From CAWAYH01 sp963786195 (GTDB taxonomy: Bacteria > Acidobacteriota > Vicinamibacteria > Vicinamibacterales > 2-12-FULL-66-21), in contig CAWAYH010000006.1 of assembly GCA_963786195.1 (NCBI GenBank), positions 806,001 to 870,000 of the forward strand: a stretch of 64,000 nt of DNA, written 5' to 3'. This document shows, one piece after another, positions 20,093 to 28,641 of this stretch (its first letter is position 1; each line of letters begins with the position of its first letter). The notes below the pieces were generated by a model. The model did not search any database and was not told the origin of the DNA. It saw nothing but the letters and a program-made list of their open reading frames with translations. The translations under genes were made by a program, and so were the position numbers.

Positions 20093-20182
20093 GCGCGCGG
20101 CTTCAGCCGCGCGTCAGGATCAGCGACGCGGCTCTAAGAGCCGCGCATCAGCGTCAGCGACGCGGCGCTAAAGAGCCGCGCT
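20093..20182. repeat. Cluster of palindromic REP-like hairpins
   Basis: Three adjacent imperfect palindromes lie between convergent genes. GCGCGGCTTCAGCCGCGC has an 8-bp stem, GCGGCTCTAAGAGCCGC an 8-bp stem with a one-base loop, and a third copy GCGGCGCTAAAGAGCCGC is imperfect. The second and third each follow a CAGCGACGC block. They resemble REP elements and may end transcription from both sides. The permease frame reads into them. Confidence 0.7.
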
Positions 20183-21644
20183 CCTGGTTCAACGCCGAGC
20201 GCGGGGTGTTCAGATCTCTTCGCAAAGAAGAAATAGATCGGAACACCAAGGCCGATGATGATCAGGCCGGCCGCCGCCGGACCCCAGGCCGTTCCGGTGT
20301 GAATCGGCATGACCAGATCCGACCACAGCGCGTTGGCCACGATCAGCGCGACTTGCGAGCGCGAAGATCGCGGGCGCCACGGGATAGCCCCAGCGCGCGG
20401 AACGGTCGCGGGGCGCGCGGTCTCGCTGCGCCGCAGGACGAACAGCGAGAGCACCGCGACGCCGGAAAACAGGACGACGGCAAATCCCGTGTAGGTGGTC
20501 AACGCGTTGGCGCCACCCGAGAGCACGAGCAGGCTGCTCCAGACCGCCTGCGCGATGATCGAGACGGCCGGCGTGTGATACCGCGGGTGGATGCGTGCCA
20601 GCGCTGCGGAAGAACAGCCCGTCCCGCGCCATCGCGTAGTAGACGCGCGGGCCGGCGAACGTCATCGCGCTGATGCTCGCGGCGAGGCTGATGATCGAGA
20701 CGGCGCCCATCACGTCACCGGCGCGCAGGCCGAGCAAGCCGTCGGCGATGACGTCGAGCACGCTGCCCTGCACCTTGGCCAGCTGATCGACGGGAAACGA
20801 CATAGATGAACAGCCGGTTGAGCAGGAGGTAGATCGCGATGACGGCCAGCGTGCCGAACGCCAGCGCGCGCGGCACGTTGCGGCCGGGATCCCGCATCTC
20901 TTCGGCGACGTACGCCGCGGCATTCCATCCGGAGTACGCGAACATCACAGGAATCAGCGCCAGCAGCCACGCGCTAGGCGCCACCGTGCCAGTGCGACTG
21001 CTGCGAGATTCGACGTCGATCCGGCGCCCAGTGAAAGGCCCAGCGCGATGAAGATCGAGCAGCGCCGAGACCTTCAGGCCGGCGAGGACGTTCATCACGA
21101 GCCGTCCCGGGCCGACGCCGCGCAGGTGGATCCAGGACAGCAGAAAAATCGCCGCCAGCGCGACAATCGCCTGACGCGAGAAGATCAGTGGCACGAGCGG
21201 CAGCGGGATGACGAACAGCGGCGTGGCGTCCTTGGCCGCGGGGATGAACCGTCCGAGGTAGAACGCGAGGAAGACGGCGTTCGCGGCAATCGCGCCGGCG
21301 AAACCGGCGACGAACGACGTCCACCCGGTCAGAAACGCGGCGAGGCGGCCGAACGCCGCCCGCAGGTAGACGTATTCGCCGCCGGCGCGGGGCCTCAGCG
21401 CCGCCAGCTCCGCGTACGCCATCGCGCCCGCGAACGCGAGCAGCCCCCCGACGAGCCACGTCGCGAGAAACAGAAACGCGTTCGGGACGGCCGCCGCCAC
21501 CTGCGGCGGCGTGAAGAGAATCCCGCCGCCGATCACGTTCGAGACGATGATCGCCGCCGCATCGAACGGACCCAGGCGGCGTTCGAGCGCCGGGGGCTCG
21601 GGGGCCGATTGCGGAACGGCGAGTGCGGACGGTTTGTGCGCCAC
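20134..21644 (-). CDS. APC-superfamily amino acid permease (multiple frameshifts)
   Basis: Inner-membrane amino acid transporter. The start at 21644 gives MAHKPSALAVPQSAPEPPAL, then the first helix AAIIVSNVIGGGILFTPPQV with the GGGI substrate-binding loop of APC permeases. Further helices include FLATWLVGGLLAFAGAMAYA, ALIPVMFAYSGWNAAAYVAE (conserved YSGWN) and LAFGTLAVIAIYLLLNRLFI. After frame changes near 21010, 20800, 20600 and 20530 come MTFAGPRVYYAMARDGLFF and the C-terminal helices to PIYFFFAKRSEHP. The last 20 codons run into the REP-like repeats. Substrate specificity is unknown. Confidence 0.8.
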
Positions 21645-21660
21645 TGTTCAGGAGTTGGCG

Positions 21661-22170
21661 CTACTTGGTGATCAGCACGCGGGGGATATCGTATCGGATC
21701 AGCTCGACCCATGTCGTCGAGCTCTGCTTGGCGAACATGACGGCGCGGACGTCGCGGAACATGCTGTGCTCGAGGATCTGGGCCCGCGACTGCGGCGCGT
21801 CGGCGGTGAAGCCGTACTCGGGACGGACGGTCAGGATCGGCGTCTGGTTGCCCTCGCTGAACTCGACCGTCTGCAGGAACACCTCGCCGGGTTCCTTGTC
21901 TTCCGGTCCCGAGACCCATTTGAAATGGATGTTCAACGCGATCGACCGCAGGTTGACGTCGCCCGGCTTGCGAATGCGAAAGGAGACGCTCGGCACGAGC
22001 TTGTTCTTGCCCTCGACGATGCCGAAATCGTACCAGCCGCCCGTCACGTCAGTGACCTGGAGCGATTTCTTGAAGTCGATGGGCTCGCTGCAGGACAGCG
22101 TTCCGGCCAGCCCGAACGGCACGAGCGACAGGAGGAGGAGCCTTCTGCCCAGGTGGAGGCGCGCACCCAT
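21661..22170 (-). CDS. Lipoprotein of unknown function
   Basis: The ATG at 22168-22170 gives MGARLHLGRRLLLLSLVPFG with lipobox LAGTLSC, so the product is a lipoprotein of about 145 mature residues. The body (VTGGWYDFGIVEGKNKLVPS, RSIALNIHFKWVSG) is predicted beta-rich and ends WVELIRYDIPRVLITK. I do not recognise the family. It follows the secreted-protein gene at 22187 with a 16-base gap on the same strand, and therefore may share a transcript with the ECF sigma/anti-sigma genes upstream. Confidence 0.65.
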   Translation of the reverse strand: MGARLHLGRRLLLLSLVPFGLAGTLSCSEPIDFKKSLQVTDVTGGWYDFGIVEGKNKLVPSVSFRIRKPGDVNLRSIALNIHFKWVSGPEDKEPGEVFLQTVEFSEGNQTPILTVRPEYGFTADAPQSRAQILEHSMFRDVRAVMFAKQSSTTWVELIRYDIPRVLITK

Positions 22171-22186
22171 AGCGGGGGATTGTAGA

Positions 22187-23017
22187 TCAGAACACCTTGA
22201 CGTCCACCTTCTTGCGAATCTCGTCGCGGCGGCCCGGTTCCGCAGCATAGATCGAGAGATCGCTGCCCTTCACGCGCAGGATGATCGTGGGCGCATCGTA
22301 GAGCCCGCTGTTGCCGATGCCTTCGGCGTCGCGCGCCGCGATCGTCAGGTACTCATCCGGCCCGAGATTGATCGGCGTGCCGTGTGCGAGCATGGCGTCG
22401 ATCAACTCGTTCTTGACGGCTTCGCTGTACTCCTTGATCGGATCCAGCTCCCTCGGCATGTTGGCAGCCGTCATGTTGGCGGCCGTCACCGTGTCCCGCG
22501 TCGTCTGGTCCAGCGCCCGTCCGGGTGTGACCTGACGAGCGACCCGCTGAAGCCCCTGCTCGGCCTGCTGCCGCGTGCTGCCTTCCGGCATGCTCTGAAT
22601 CGCAGACTTGATCGACTCGAGGGCGCCATTGACGAGCGTATCCCTCTGCAACATCGTCACGGACCATACAACGCTCTGATTGAGCGCCGGGATGTCGACG
22701 TCGAAGAAAACGCCGTACCCCTCGAGGATGAACCCGCGGCATCTCGGGACGCCCATCAGCACGGTCACCCCAGTCGGGTTGGCCCTCTGCAGGACCTTGC
22801 TGACTTCCTCGGCGCCTATGCGCACGGCCTGGACGAGCACCCCCTCCATCACGCGGATCTGTTTCCGCTGCAGCTCGATTGGCGGCCTCTGGGGCGCTGC
22901 GGGGGGCGGCGACTGCGGCGCTGCAGGAACAGGTATTTCCTGAGCCCGCGGGACAGCTTCCGAGCCGTACATCATCGTCATCACGACGGTCGCAGCGACA
23001 AGCACCCGTTTCATCAC
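22187..23017 (-). CDS. Exported protein of unknown function
   Basis: MMKRVLVAATVVMTMMYGSE is a signal peptide followed by a Pro/Ala/Gln-rich linker. The remaining 230 residues contain QIRVMEGVLVQAVRIGAEEV and YGVFFDVDIPALNQSVVWSV, a central helical region with Thr/Ala/Asn/Met-rich sequence near residue 180, and a beta-rich C-terminus ending IRKKVDVKVF. I do not recognise the family. Its position after an ECF sigma factor and anti-sigma gene on the same strand suggests an envelope-stress target or sensor, which is inference from context. Confidence 0.65.
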   Translation of the reverse strand: MMKRVLVAATVVMTMMYGSEAVPRAQEIPVPAAPQSPPPAAPQRPPIELQRKQIRVMEGVLVQAVRIGAEEVSKVLQRANPTGVTVLMGVPRCRGFILEGYGVFFDVDIPALNQSVVWSVTMLQRDTLVNGALESIKSAIQSMPEGSTRQQAEQGLQRVARQVTPGRALDQTTRDTVTAANMTAANMPRELDPIKEYSEAVKNELIDAMLAHGTPINLGPDEYLTIAARDAEGIGNSGLYDAPTIILRVKGSDLSIYAAEPGRRDEIRKKVDVKVF

Positions 23018-23048
23018 GATCGCACCTCGGAAATAATGCGGTTCTGCT

Positions 23049-23093
23049 CTATCCGTGTTATCCGTGTTATCCGTGTTATCCGTGTTGTCCGTG
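23049..23093. repeat. Nonad tandem array, unit TTATCCGTG
   Basis: Five 9-bp units (CTATCCGTG, three TTATCCGTG, TTGTCCGTG) between the anti-sigma gene and the exported-protein gene. The terminal unit TTGTCCGTG also occurs in the insertion inside the xerC/D-type gene at 38109. Confidence 0.9.
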
Positions 23094-23094
23094 G

Positions 23095-23841
23095 TTAGCG
23101 CTGCACGGCGCGCATGATCTGATTCTCGAACTCGCGCTGGCGGAACAACGTCGCGTCCGTCGCGCCCTGAACCTGGGCTATGCTCTGTCGCAGGCGTTCG
23201 AAGTCTGCCCTGCGTCCGGTTTCCACATCGCTGTTCAGCTGAAGAATCCGTCGCGCCAGCGTGGTCTGCTGCTGCTGTTCGCTCTCGCTGATCAAACGAC
23301 GCACTGTGCGAAGCATGTCGGCGTCCGACATGCGATCGCCGGTCACGACGGCGGCGGGCGTCGCGGCACCGCTCGTCTGGCGGGCGGCGAGCTGACCTTC
23401 GAGATCGCGCAGCCTCGCCTCGAGCCGCTGAAGTTCAGACGCCGCGCTACCCTGGCTGGTCGACGCGGCAGTGTTCGCCGTCTGCGCCGGCCCGCGATTC
23501 CACCCCGTGCGGACGACGAAGCCCTCGCTGCCACCGGCGCGCACTTCGACGTTCGCGATAGCCGAGGCCACGGCGAGGAGGAGCACGGCTGCCGCGGCGA
23601 GCCCCCACGCCGGCGAGAGGTGCCACCGCCTCGTCTGTGCCGGCGGCGCGTTGCGCACGACCTGGACGCCGAGGTCAGGCTCGGGTGGCGCCCACATCGT
23701 CAGATCCGTCCGCGTGGCGCGGAGTCCTTCGACCTCGTCGCGGCACTCGACGCACGTCGTCAGATGCTGCTCGAACGTCTTGCGATCGGACGACGGCAGC
23801 TCGCCATACAGATAGCCGATGAGAAGATCCTTGTCACACAT
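23095..23841 (-). CDS. Membrane anti-sigma factor with zinc-finger-like N-terminus
   Basis: The ATG at 23839-23841 gives MCDKDLLIGYLYGELPSSDR followed by HLTTCVECRDEVEGL, the HxxxCxxC signature of zinc-binding anti-sigma (ZAS) domains. A single membrane helix (GLAAAAVLLLAVASAIANV) lies near residue 85. The periplasmic part contains a heptad-like coiled coil (ELQRLEARLRDLEGQLAARQ) and ends IMRAVQR. It starts 11 bases after the ECF sigma gene, so the pair is co-expressed. The protein should hold the sigma factor at the membrane until an envelope signal releases it; the signal is not evident. Confidence 0.85.
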   Translation of the reverse strand: MCDKDLLIGYLYGELPSSDRKTFEQHLTTCVECRDEVEGLRATRTDLTMWAPPEPDLGVQVVRNAPPAQTRRWHLSPAWGLAAAAVLLLAVASAIANVEVRAGGSEGFVVRTGWNRGPAQTANTAASTSQGSAASELQRLEARLRDLEGQLAARQTSGAATPAAVVTGDRMSDADMLRTVRRLISESEQQQQTTLARRILQLNSDVETGRRADFERLRQSIAQVQGATDATLFRQREFENQIMRAVQR

Positions 23842-23852
23842 GATGAGGTGTC

Positions 23853-24509
23853 CTAGCTCGCTGACTTGATGACCGGGTCCAGAGACCCGCGTTTTGCTGA
23901 TTCCACCGAACGCGCCTGATTGGGTGACGTCGATCCGGCGTTCGTCTCGTGCAATTGACGTCGCAGGACGTTCAGTCCCTGGTAGAGACGCGTCTTCACG
24001 GTACTCAACGGACAATCGAGGAGATCCGCGATCTCCTGGAACGTCAGGCCGTGATACTCCTTCAGGATGATCGCGGTCCGCTGATCTTCCGGCAGGAGCG
24101 ACATGGCTTTCGCCACGGCACGGCTCATTTCCTTGCGGGACACGAGGTCCTCGACCGATTCCGACGGGGTGGCCTCGCCGGCCAGCTCGATGAGGTCGAC
24201 GCCTTCGGGAGCCTGCGCGACCGGGGTGCGCCGCTCCCGTCGAATCCAGTCACGACACAGATTGAGCGTGATGCGATAGAGCCAGGAAGAGAACTTGGCC
24301 TGTCCCTTGAAGCCGCCGAGCGCGCGAAACGCGCGAAGGAAGGTTTCCTGGGCGACATCGCGCGCATCTTCTTCGCGTCCGATGACGCGGTACGCGAGGG
24401 CGTAGATCGGCCGCTCCCAGCGCAACACCAGCTGGTTGAAGCTATCGAGATCTCCGCCCCGGGAGCGGGCTACCAGCTCCTCGTCGCTCATCATCAGAGC
24501 CAACGCCAC
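23853..24509 (-). CDS. ECF RNA polymerase sigma factor (RpoE-like)
   Basis: Alternative sigma factor with the two-domain ECF plan. Region 2 contains DSFNQLVLRWERPIYALAYR, EEDARDVAQETFLRAFRAL and FSSWLYRITLNLCRDWIRRE. Region 4 contains LLPEDQRTAIILKEYHGLTF and EIADLLDCPLSTVKTRLYQG, the helix-turn-helix for the -35 element. The start could be 24509 or the ATGs six or seven codons in (MMSDEELVARSRGG). The anti-sigma gene follows directly. It is divergent from the histidine kinase at 24635. About 200 residues fit the family. Confidence 0.9.
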   Translation of the reverse strand: MALALMMSDEELVARSRGGDLDSFNQLVLRWERPIYALAYRVIGREEDARDVAQETFLRAFRALGGFKGQAKFSSWLYRITLNLCRDWIRRERRTPVAQAPEGVDLIELAGEATPSESVEDLVSRKEMSRAVAKAMSLLPEDQRTAIILKEYHGLTFQEIADLLDCPLSTVKTRLYQGLNVLRRQLHETNAGSTSPNQARSVESAKRGSLDPVIKSAS

Positions 24510-24634
24510 AGGTCGAACGCGCGTGGCAACCCTAACGTCAACGTCATTGATTTAGACGCCACGGCCGGCCGTGCAGTCTTATCCCATTTTACCTTTTGCC
24601 TTCAACACCTTAGAATCCCTGCAACCCCCGCTGC

Positions 24635-26248
24635 ATGGCCCAGACTTCCCCGCAGCCCCCGTCCGGCGCCACGGAGCGCCCCCGGCCGCTGCCCTTCCGC
24701 GACCTCACCCGAACGTTCTGGCGGGGGGTGTCGTCGACCCACGGGCTCGGCGAGGCGCTCGTCCATCTCCTCCGCGAGGTCAACGCCCACCTGGGCACGC
24801 GGCGGACGTCGGTGTGGCTGCACGACCGGCGGGCGCGCGAGCTGATGCTCGTGGCGTCCTCGGAGGAGAAAGCGCCCGGCCCCGCGCCGCGCGTAGCCAT
24901 CAGCGATCCGGAAGCGCCGGCCGCGCGCGGACTGCGGCTCGACCGGCCGCAGATTCTCGTCGAAGGCCCCGAACCCATCCTGCTGGCGCCGCTCCGCGGA
25001 TGGCGCCGCGCGCTCGGCACGCTCGTCGTCGAGGGCGACGCCCTCGACCGCGCTGGACGACCGGCAGCGAATCGATCTCGCCAGCGATCTGGGACGTCAG
25101 CTGTCGGTCGGCATCGAGAACGTCCAGCTGCTCGAGGACATGCTCCACCAGCGGCGGCTGCTCGAGGACACGTTCAACTCGCTCGTCGATCCGGTCGTCG
25201 TCACGGATCGCGAGCTGCGGGTCGTGCAGATGAACGACGCGTTCGCGCTCCGCATCGGCCAGTCGCGCGCGGAGCTGCTGGAACGAAGCCTCGCCGAGCT
25301 CCTGGGTTCGGATCTCGCCGACTGGGCGGCGGCAGCCGAGTCCACGCGAACCCGAGGCGTCGACGCCGCCGTGCGCATGCGAACGCTGGAGCATCGACAG
25401 CTCGGCGGCACGTTCGCCGTCACGGTGACGCCGCTCATCAGCGAGGCGGGCGAGCCGACGGGCACGGTGCTCGTTGCGCGCGACATCACGCGGCAGACGC
25501 GCCTCGAAGCCGAGCAGGAAACGCTGCGCGCGCGGCTGGCGCAGTCCGAAAAGCTCGCGTCGCTCGGCCAGTTCGTGGCCGGCATCGCGCACGAGATGAA
25601 CAACCCGCTGCAGGGCGTCCTCGGACATCTCGAGCTGCTGCATCGAGATCGCCGAGACGGCGCGGCCGGTGCGGACCGATCTGCGACGGATTTACAACGA
25701 AGCCGATCGCGCGGCGAAAATCGTCGGCAACCTCCTCGTCTTCACGGGCTCGCAGCGGATGACGCGGAAGCGGGTCCGCGATCGATCGCGTCCTGACGCG
25801 CGTGCTCGCCAGCCGCCGCTCGGCGCTCCACCGCGCCGGCGATCCAGGTCGCGCGGCATCAGGGTGACGACGCTGCCGCCGTCCGTCGCGCGATCCGCTG
25901 CTGCTGGAGCAGGCGTTCCTGAACGTCGTGATCAACGCGGAGCACGCGATCGCGGCCACCGGCGCGCCCGGCACCATCGACGTCGGGACCGCGCTCTCCG
26001 CCGATCGTCAGCGCGTGGTGACCACGATTCGCGACTCCGGCGGCGGCATCCCGTCGACGATCCTGCCGCGCATCTTCGATCCGTTCTTCACGACGAAAGA
26101 CGTCGGGCAAGGCACCGGACTCGGGCTCGCCATCACCTACGGCATCATCCAGGAGCACGGCGGCACGATTCACGCGACGAACGCACCGGATGGTGGCGCC
26201 CTGTTCACGATCGAGCTGCCCGCCGCTGGAAAAACCGTGAAGAGTTGA
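24635..26248 (+). CDS. Sensor histidine kinase with GAF-like and PAS domains (frameshifted)
   Basis: Soluble-looking two-component kinase. The ATG at 24635 begins MAQTSPQPPSGATERPRPLP; no membrane segment is visible. A GAF-like region (residues 30-150: VNAHLGTRRTSVWLHDRRAR, PILLAPLRGWRRALGTLVVE) is followed after a frame change near 25050 by a PAS domain (LEDTFNSLVDPVVVTDRELR). The phosphoacceptor box is QFVAGIAHEMNNPLQGVLGH. After two more frame changes (near 25640 and 25770) comes the ATPase domain with AFLNVVINAEHAIAATGA (N box), IRDSGGGIP (G1) and GQGTGLGLAITYGIIQEHGG (G2). It is followed 36 bases later by an HTH-receiver gene, its likely partner. Confidence 0.8.
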
Positions 26249-26284
26249 GCTCGGGTCCCCTGAAGTCTGGTAGAGTGCTCTCGC

Positions 26285-26873
26285 ATGGCCGATGAAGGCT
26301 TTCTGACGACCGAAGAGGTACTCGAGTACCTCCAGGTCAATCTGCGGACGGTCTATCGGCTCATCAAGGCGGGGAAGATTCCCGCGGTGCGGGTGGGACG
26401 TCAGTGGCGCTTCCGGAAGCGTGACATCGACGCCTGGCTCGAGAGCCAGCGATCGCGCCACACGCGCGCGTCCGGCGCTCCGCGACGCACACCGCGGCGG
26501 CGGCCGCTGCCCGCCCGCGCGTCCTCGTCGTGGACGACGAGGCGAGCGATTCGCGACTTGCTCGTCCAAGACGCTCGCGCTGGCGGAATACGACGTCGAC
26601 CTGGCGCCCGACGGCCGCACCGCGCTCGATCGGCTGCGCATCATCCCCTACGACCTGCTGATCACCGACCTCAAGATGCCCGGCATCGACGGGTTGACCG
26701 TCATCCGCGAAGCTCGCCGCCTCAAGGCGGACATCCCCGTCATCATCATCACGGGCTTCTCGACCGAGGCGAGCGCGATCGAAGCGGTGAACCTCGGCGT
26801 CTCGGGCTATCTGACGAAGCCCTTCCGCGTGCCTCGCGTCCTCGCGGCCGCCGCCAAGGCGCTCGGCGAGTAA
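26285..26873 (+). CDS. DNA-binding HTH plus receiver-domain protein (frameshifted)
   Basis: The N-terminal 55 residues (FLTTEEVLEYLQVNLRTVYR, then GRQWRFRKRDIDAWL) are a helix-turn-helix of the excisionase/MerR-like type. After a basic linker and two frame changes near 26520 and 26575, a response-regulator receiver domain follows. It reads RDLLV, then YDVDLAPDGRTALDRL, LLITDLKMPGIDGL (phosphoacceptor Asp), PVIIITGFSTEASAIEA and GYLTKPFRV (conserved Lys). Excisionase-type HTH N-terminal to a receiver is the reverse of the usual regulator order. It is probably the partner of the kinase upstream and the nearest regulator of the pilus-like operon that starts 230 bases later. Confidence 0.8.
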
Positions 26874-26989
26874 TTTCCCGCCGTTGCACGAAACTGCGCA
26901 GGACTGCGCAGATCTGCCCGATATTTCCCGCGCTTTCGAGCGGTTGCAGCATTTCTGGGTGTGCGCGCGTGTGCAGCCGCGAAAAGCGC

Positions 26990-27019
26990 TTGACCGTTTC
27001 GGGAAGCTACCCCGACAAT
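26990..27019 (+). promoter_or_regulatory. Candidate sigma-70-type promoter of the pilin-like operon
   Basis: TTGACC at 26990-26995 and GACAAT at 27014-27019 are 18 bases apart, close to the sigma-70 consensus. They lie about 90 bases upstream of the first pilin-like gene in an unusually AT-rich gap. AGGAG at about 27091 is the ribosome binding site of that gene. Confidence 0.45.
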
Positions 27020-27030
27020 GAGTGTGGACC

Positions 27031-27050
27031 ATAAAGTCCTATAAAGTTCT
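27031..27050 (+). promoter_or_regulatory. Tandem 10-bp direct repeat ATAAAGTYCT in the leader
   Basis: ATAAAGTCCT at 27031-27040 is followed directly by ATAAAGTTCT at 27041-27050 (one mismatch), just downstream of the candidate promoter. Adjacent 10-bp repeats on one face of the helix are typical of a regulator binding site. A role in controlling the operon is inference. Confidence 0.4.
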
Positions 27051-27105
27051 TTTTTGTGCGTCTGAGGGCATTTGAAAGAACGTCTTTAACAGGAGCGGTA
27101 ACGTC

Positions 27106-27603
27106 ATGAGAAAGGCAGTCTGGAGTGGGGTGGCCGCGGTGGCGATGCTGTTCGCCTGCTCGTCCTCGGCCTATGCGCAGCTCGATACGGAGAACATCAC
27201 GGCCACGGTGACGGTTGCGGCGCGCGGCCGCATCACGCTGACCGGCGTCATCGACTTCCCGGATTCGGATCCGTTCACGAACCCGACGATCAACGCCGCC
27301 GGCCTGACGGTTCAGGCGATGGCGCGAATCGGACCCGCGGCGACGTCCACGCTGACCGTGCGCTCGGGTGGTGATTTCACGGCAGCCGGCGGCGCGACGA
27401 TCGGGATCGGCAACCTGTCCTGGGCGACGGTGGGCGCTGGATTCAACGCGACCGGCACCATGGCGACGACGGATACGCAGGTGGGCCAGTGGACCGGTCC
27501 GGGATCCCGCACGGGGACCCAGACCTACACGCTGGTGAACAGCTGGAACTATGCGCCGGGCAACTACAGCGCGACGCTGACCTACACGCTGACCACTCCG
27601 TAG
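27106..27603 (+). CDS. Small exported pilin-like protein 1
   Basis: MRKAVWSGVAAVAMLFACSS followed by AYAQ is a clear signal peptide, leaving about 140 residues. The mature protein is Thr/Gly/Ala-rich, predicted all-beta, and ends in the alternating strand NYSATLTYTLTTP, which resembles the C-terminal strand of fimbrial and spore-coat-U-type subunits. The following two genes and the convergent gene at 32064 encode proteins of similar size with equivalent endings (GVYSATLVYTLSSP, GTYLAIVTFTLSAP, GTYRVPIGLTLNAS). Shared pattern rather than strong identity links them. It is the first gene of a run with a chaperone-like and a barrel-like protein, so a role as fibre subunit is inferred. Confidence 0.7.
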   Translation: MRKAVWSGVAAVAMLFACSSSAYAQLDTENITATVTVAARGRITLTGVIDFPDSDPFTNPTINAAGLTVQAMARIGPAATSTLTVRSGGDFTAAGGATIGIGNLSWATVGAGFNATGTMATTDTQVGQWTGPGSRTGTQTYTLVNSWNYAPGNYSATLTYTLTTP

Positions 27604-27670
27604 CCGATAAGAGAAGCGCTGAATGCCGCCGCCGGGATCGTCCCGCCGGCGGCGTCTGCGCTTCTATGCA

Positions 27671-28156
27671 ATGAAACGGGCGTGCCTACTCGCGTCGCTT
27701 CTGGTGCTGCTGGGGAGTCACGTGCGGGCGCAGCGGGGGACCTCGGTCCTGCTCGTGAATCTGCCGGCGACGGCGCGCATCTCGTTTTCGGCGACGAGCG
27801 TGACGTTTCCTGACGCCGATCCGGACGCCACGCCGTCCGTCCCGGGCATCCCGGCCGGCATCACGGTGAACGCGCGGGCGCGCACGCCGCGCAACTCGCA
27901 AATCACGCTGACCGTGCAGTCGACCGACGACCTCCGATCCGGAACGACCGTTCTTCCGGCGACGCTCATCACGTGGAGCGCGACCGGAACCGGATTTTTC
28001 AGCGGAACGCTGAGCCGGACGACGCCGCAGCTGGTTGGACGCTGGACGGGATCGGGATCGCGCGCGGGGACGCTGGCCTTCCGGTTCGAGAATCGCTGGA
28101 CGCATCCGCCCGGTGTGTACTCCGCGACGCTGGTGTACACGCTCTCCTCGCCATGA
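27671..28156 (+). CDS. Small exported pilin-like protein 2
   Basis: The start at 27671 gives MKRACLLASLLVLLGSHVRA, a signal peptide ending in an Ala-Gln-type site. The mature 140 residues share architecture with the upstream gene: an early ARISFSATSVTFPDADPDA against RITLTGVIDFPDSDPFTNP, a middle QITLTVQSTDDLRSG against TSTLTVRSGGDFTAAG, and a late VGRWTGSGSRAGTLAFRF against VGQWTGPGSRTGTQTYTL. These aligned blocks show that proteins 1 and 2 are paralogues. Its TGA overlaps the ATG of gene 3 (ATGA at 28153-28156). Confidence 0.7.
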   Translation: MKRACLLASLLVLLGSHVRAQRGTSVLLVNLPATARISFSATSVTFPDADPDATPSVPGIPAGITVNARARTPRNSQITLTVQSTDDLRSGTTVLPATLITWSATGTGFFSGTLSRTTPQLVGRWTGSGSRAGTLAFRFENRWTHPPGVYSATLVYTLSSP

Positions 28157-28641
28157 CCCCGAAAGCGGGTGGCGGATGGCCAACACGGGTGGGCCTGGCG
28201 CTGACGATCGTCATGCTCCTCGCGGCGCCCACGACCGTCGAGGCGCAGCTGCTGAACCTGACGGTGAGCCCGCTGCTCGTGACGTTTCCGTCGACGGGGG
28301 ATCCCGACACGGTTCCGTTGCTGGTCGCGCCGCCGATGACGATTCAGTACCGCGTCAGGCAGAACAACTTTCAGCCATGGATGCTGACGGTCGTGGCCAA
28401 CGGCAACCTCGCGTCCGGGCCGTCGCAGATCAACATCTCGGCGGTGACGTGGGTCGCGACGCCGGCGCCGCCGTTTCGCAACGGGACGATGAGCAGCACG
28501 CAGGCGCAAATCGTCGCGTCGGGCACAGGGAACGTCAATCCCACGACGACCGGCACCGTGACACTTCGACTGGCGAACTCATGGAACTACGACACCGGCA
28601 CCTACCTGGCGATCGTCACGTTCACGCTCAGCGCGCCGTGA
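28153..28641 (+). CDS. Small exported pilin-like protein 3
   Basis: The ATG at 28153 overlaps the previous stop. The product is an exported protein of about 130 mature residues: MTPKAGGGWPTRVGLALTIV leads into MLLAAPTTVEAQ. Its pattern follows the two preceding genes (LLVTFPSTGDPDTVPL, PWMLTVVANGNLASG, TVTLRLANSWNYDTGTYLAI, ending VTFTLSAP); NSWNYDTGTY corresponds to NSWNYAPGNY of protein 1. Sequence is more diverged than between proteins 1 and 2, so it may be a minor or tip subunit. Its TGA overlaps the GTG of the chaperone-like gene (GTGA at 28638-28641). Confidence 0.7.
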   Translation: MTPKAGGGWPTRVGLALTIVMLLAAPTTVEAQLLNLTVSPLLVTFPSTGDPDTVPLLVAPPMTIQYRVRQNNFQPWMLTVVANGNLASGPSQINISAVTWVATPAPPFRNGTMSSTQAQIVASGTGNVNPTTTGTVTLRLANSWNYDTGTYLAIVTFTLSAP

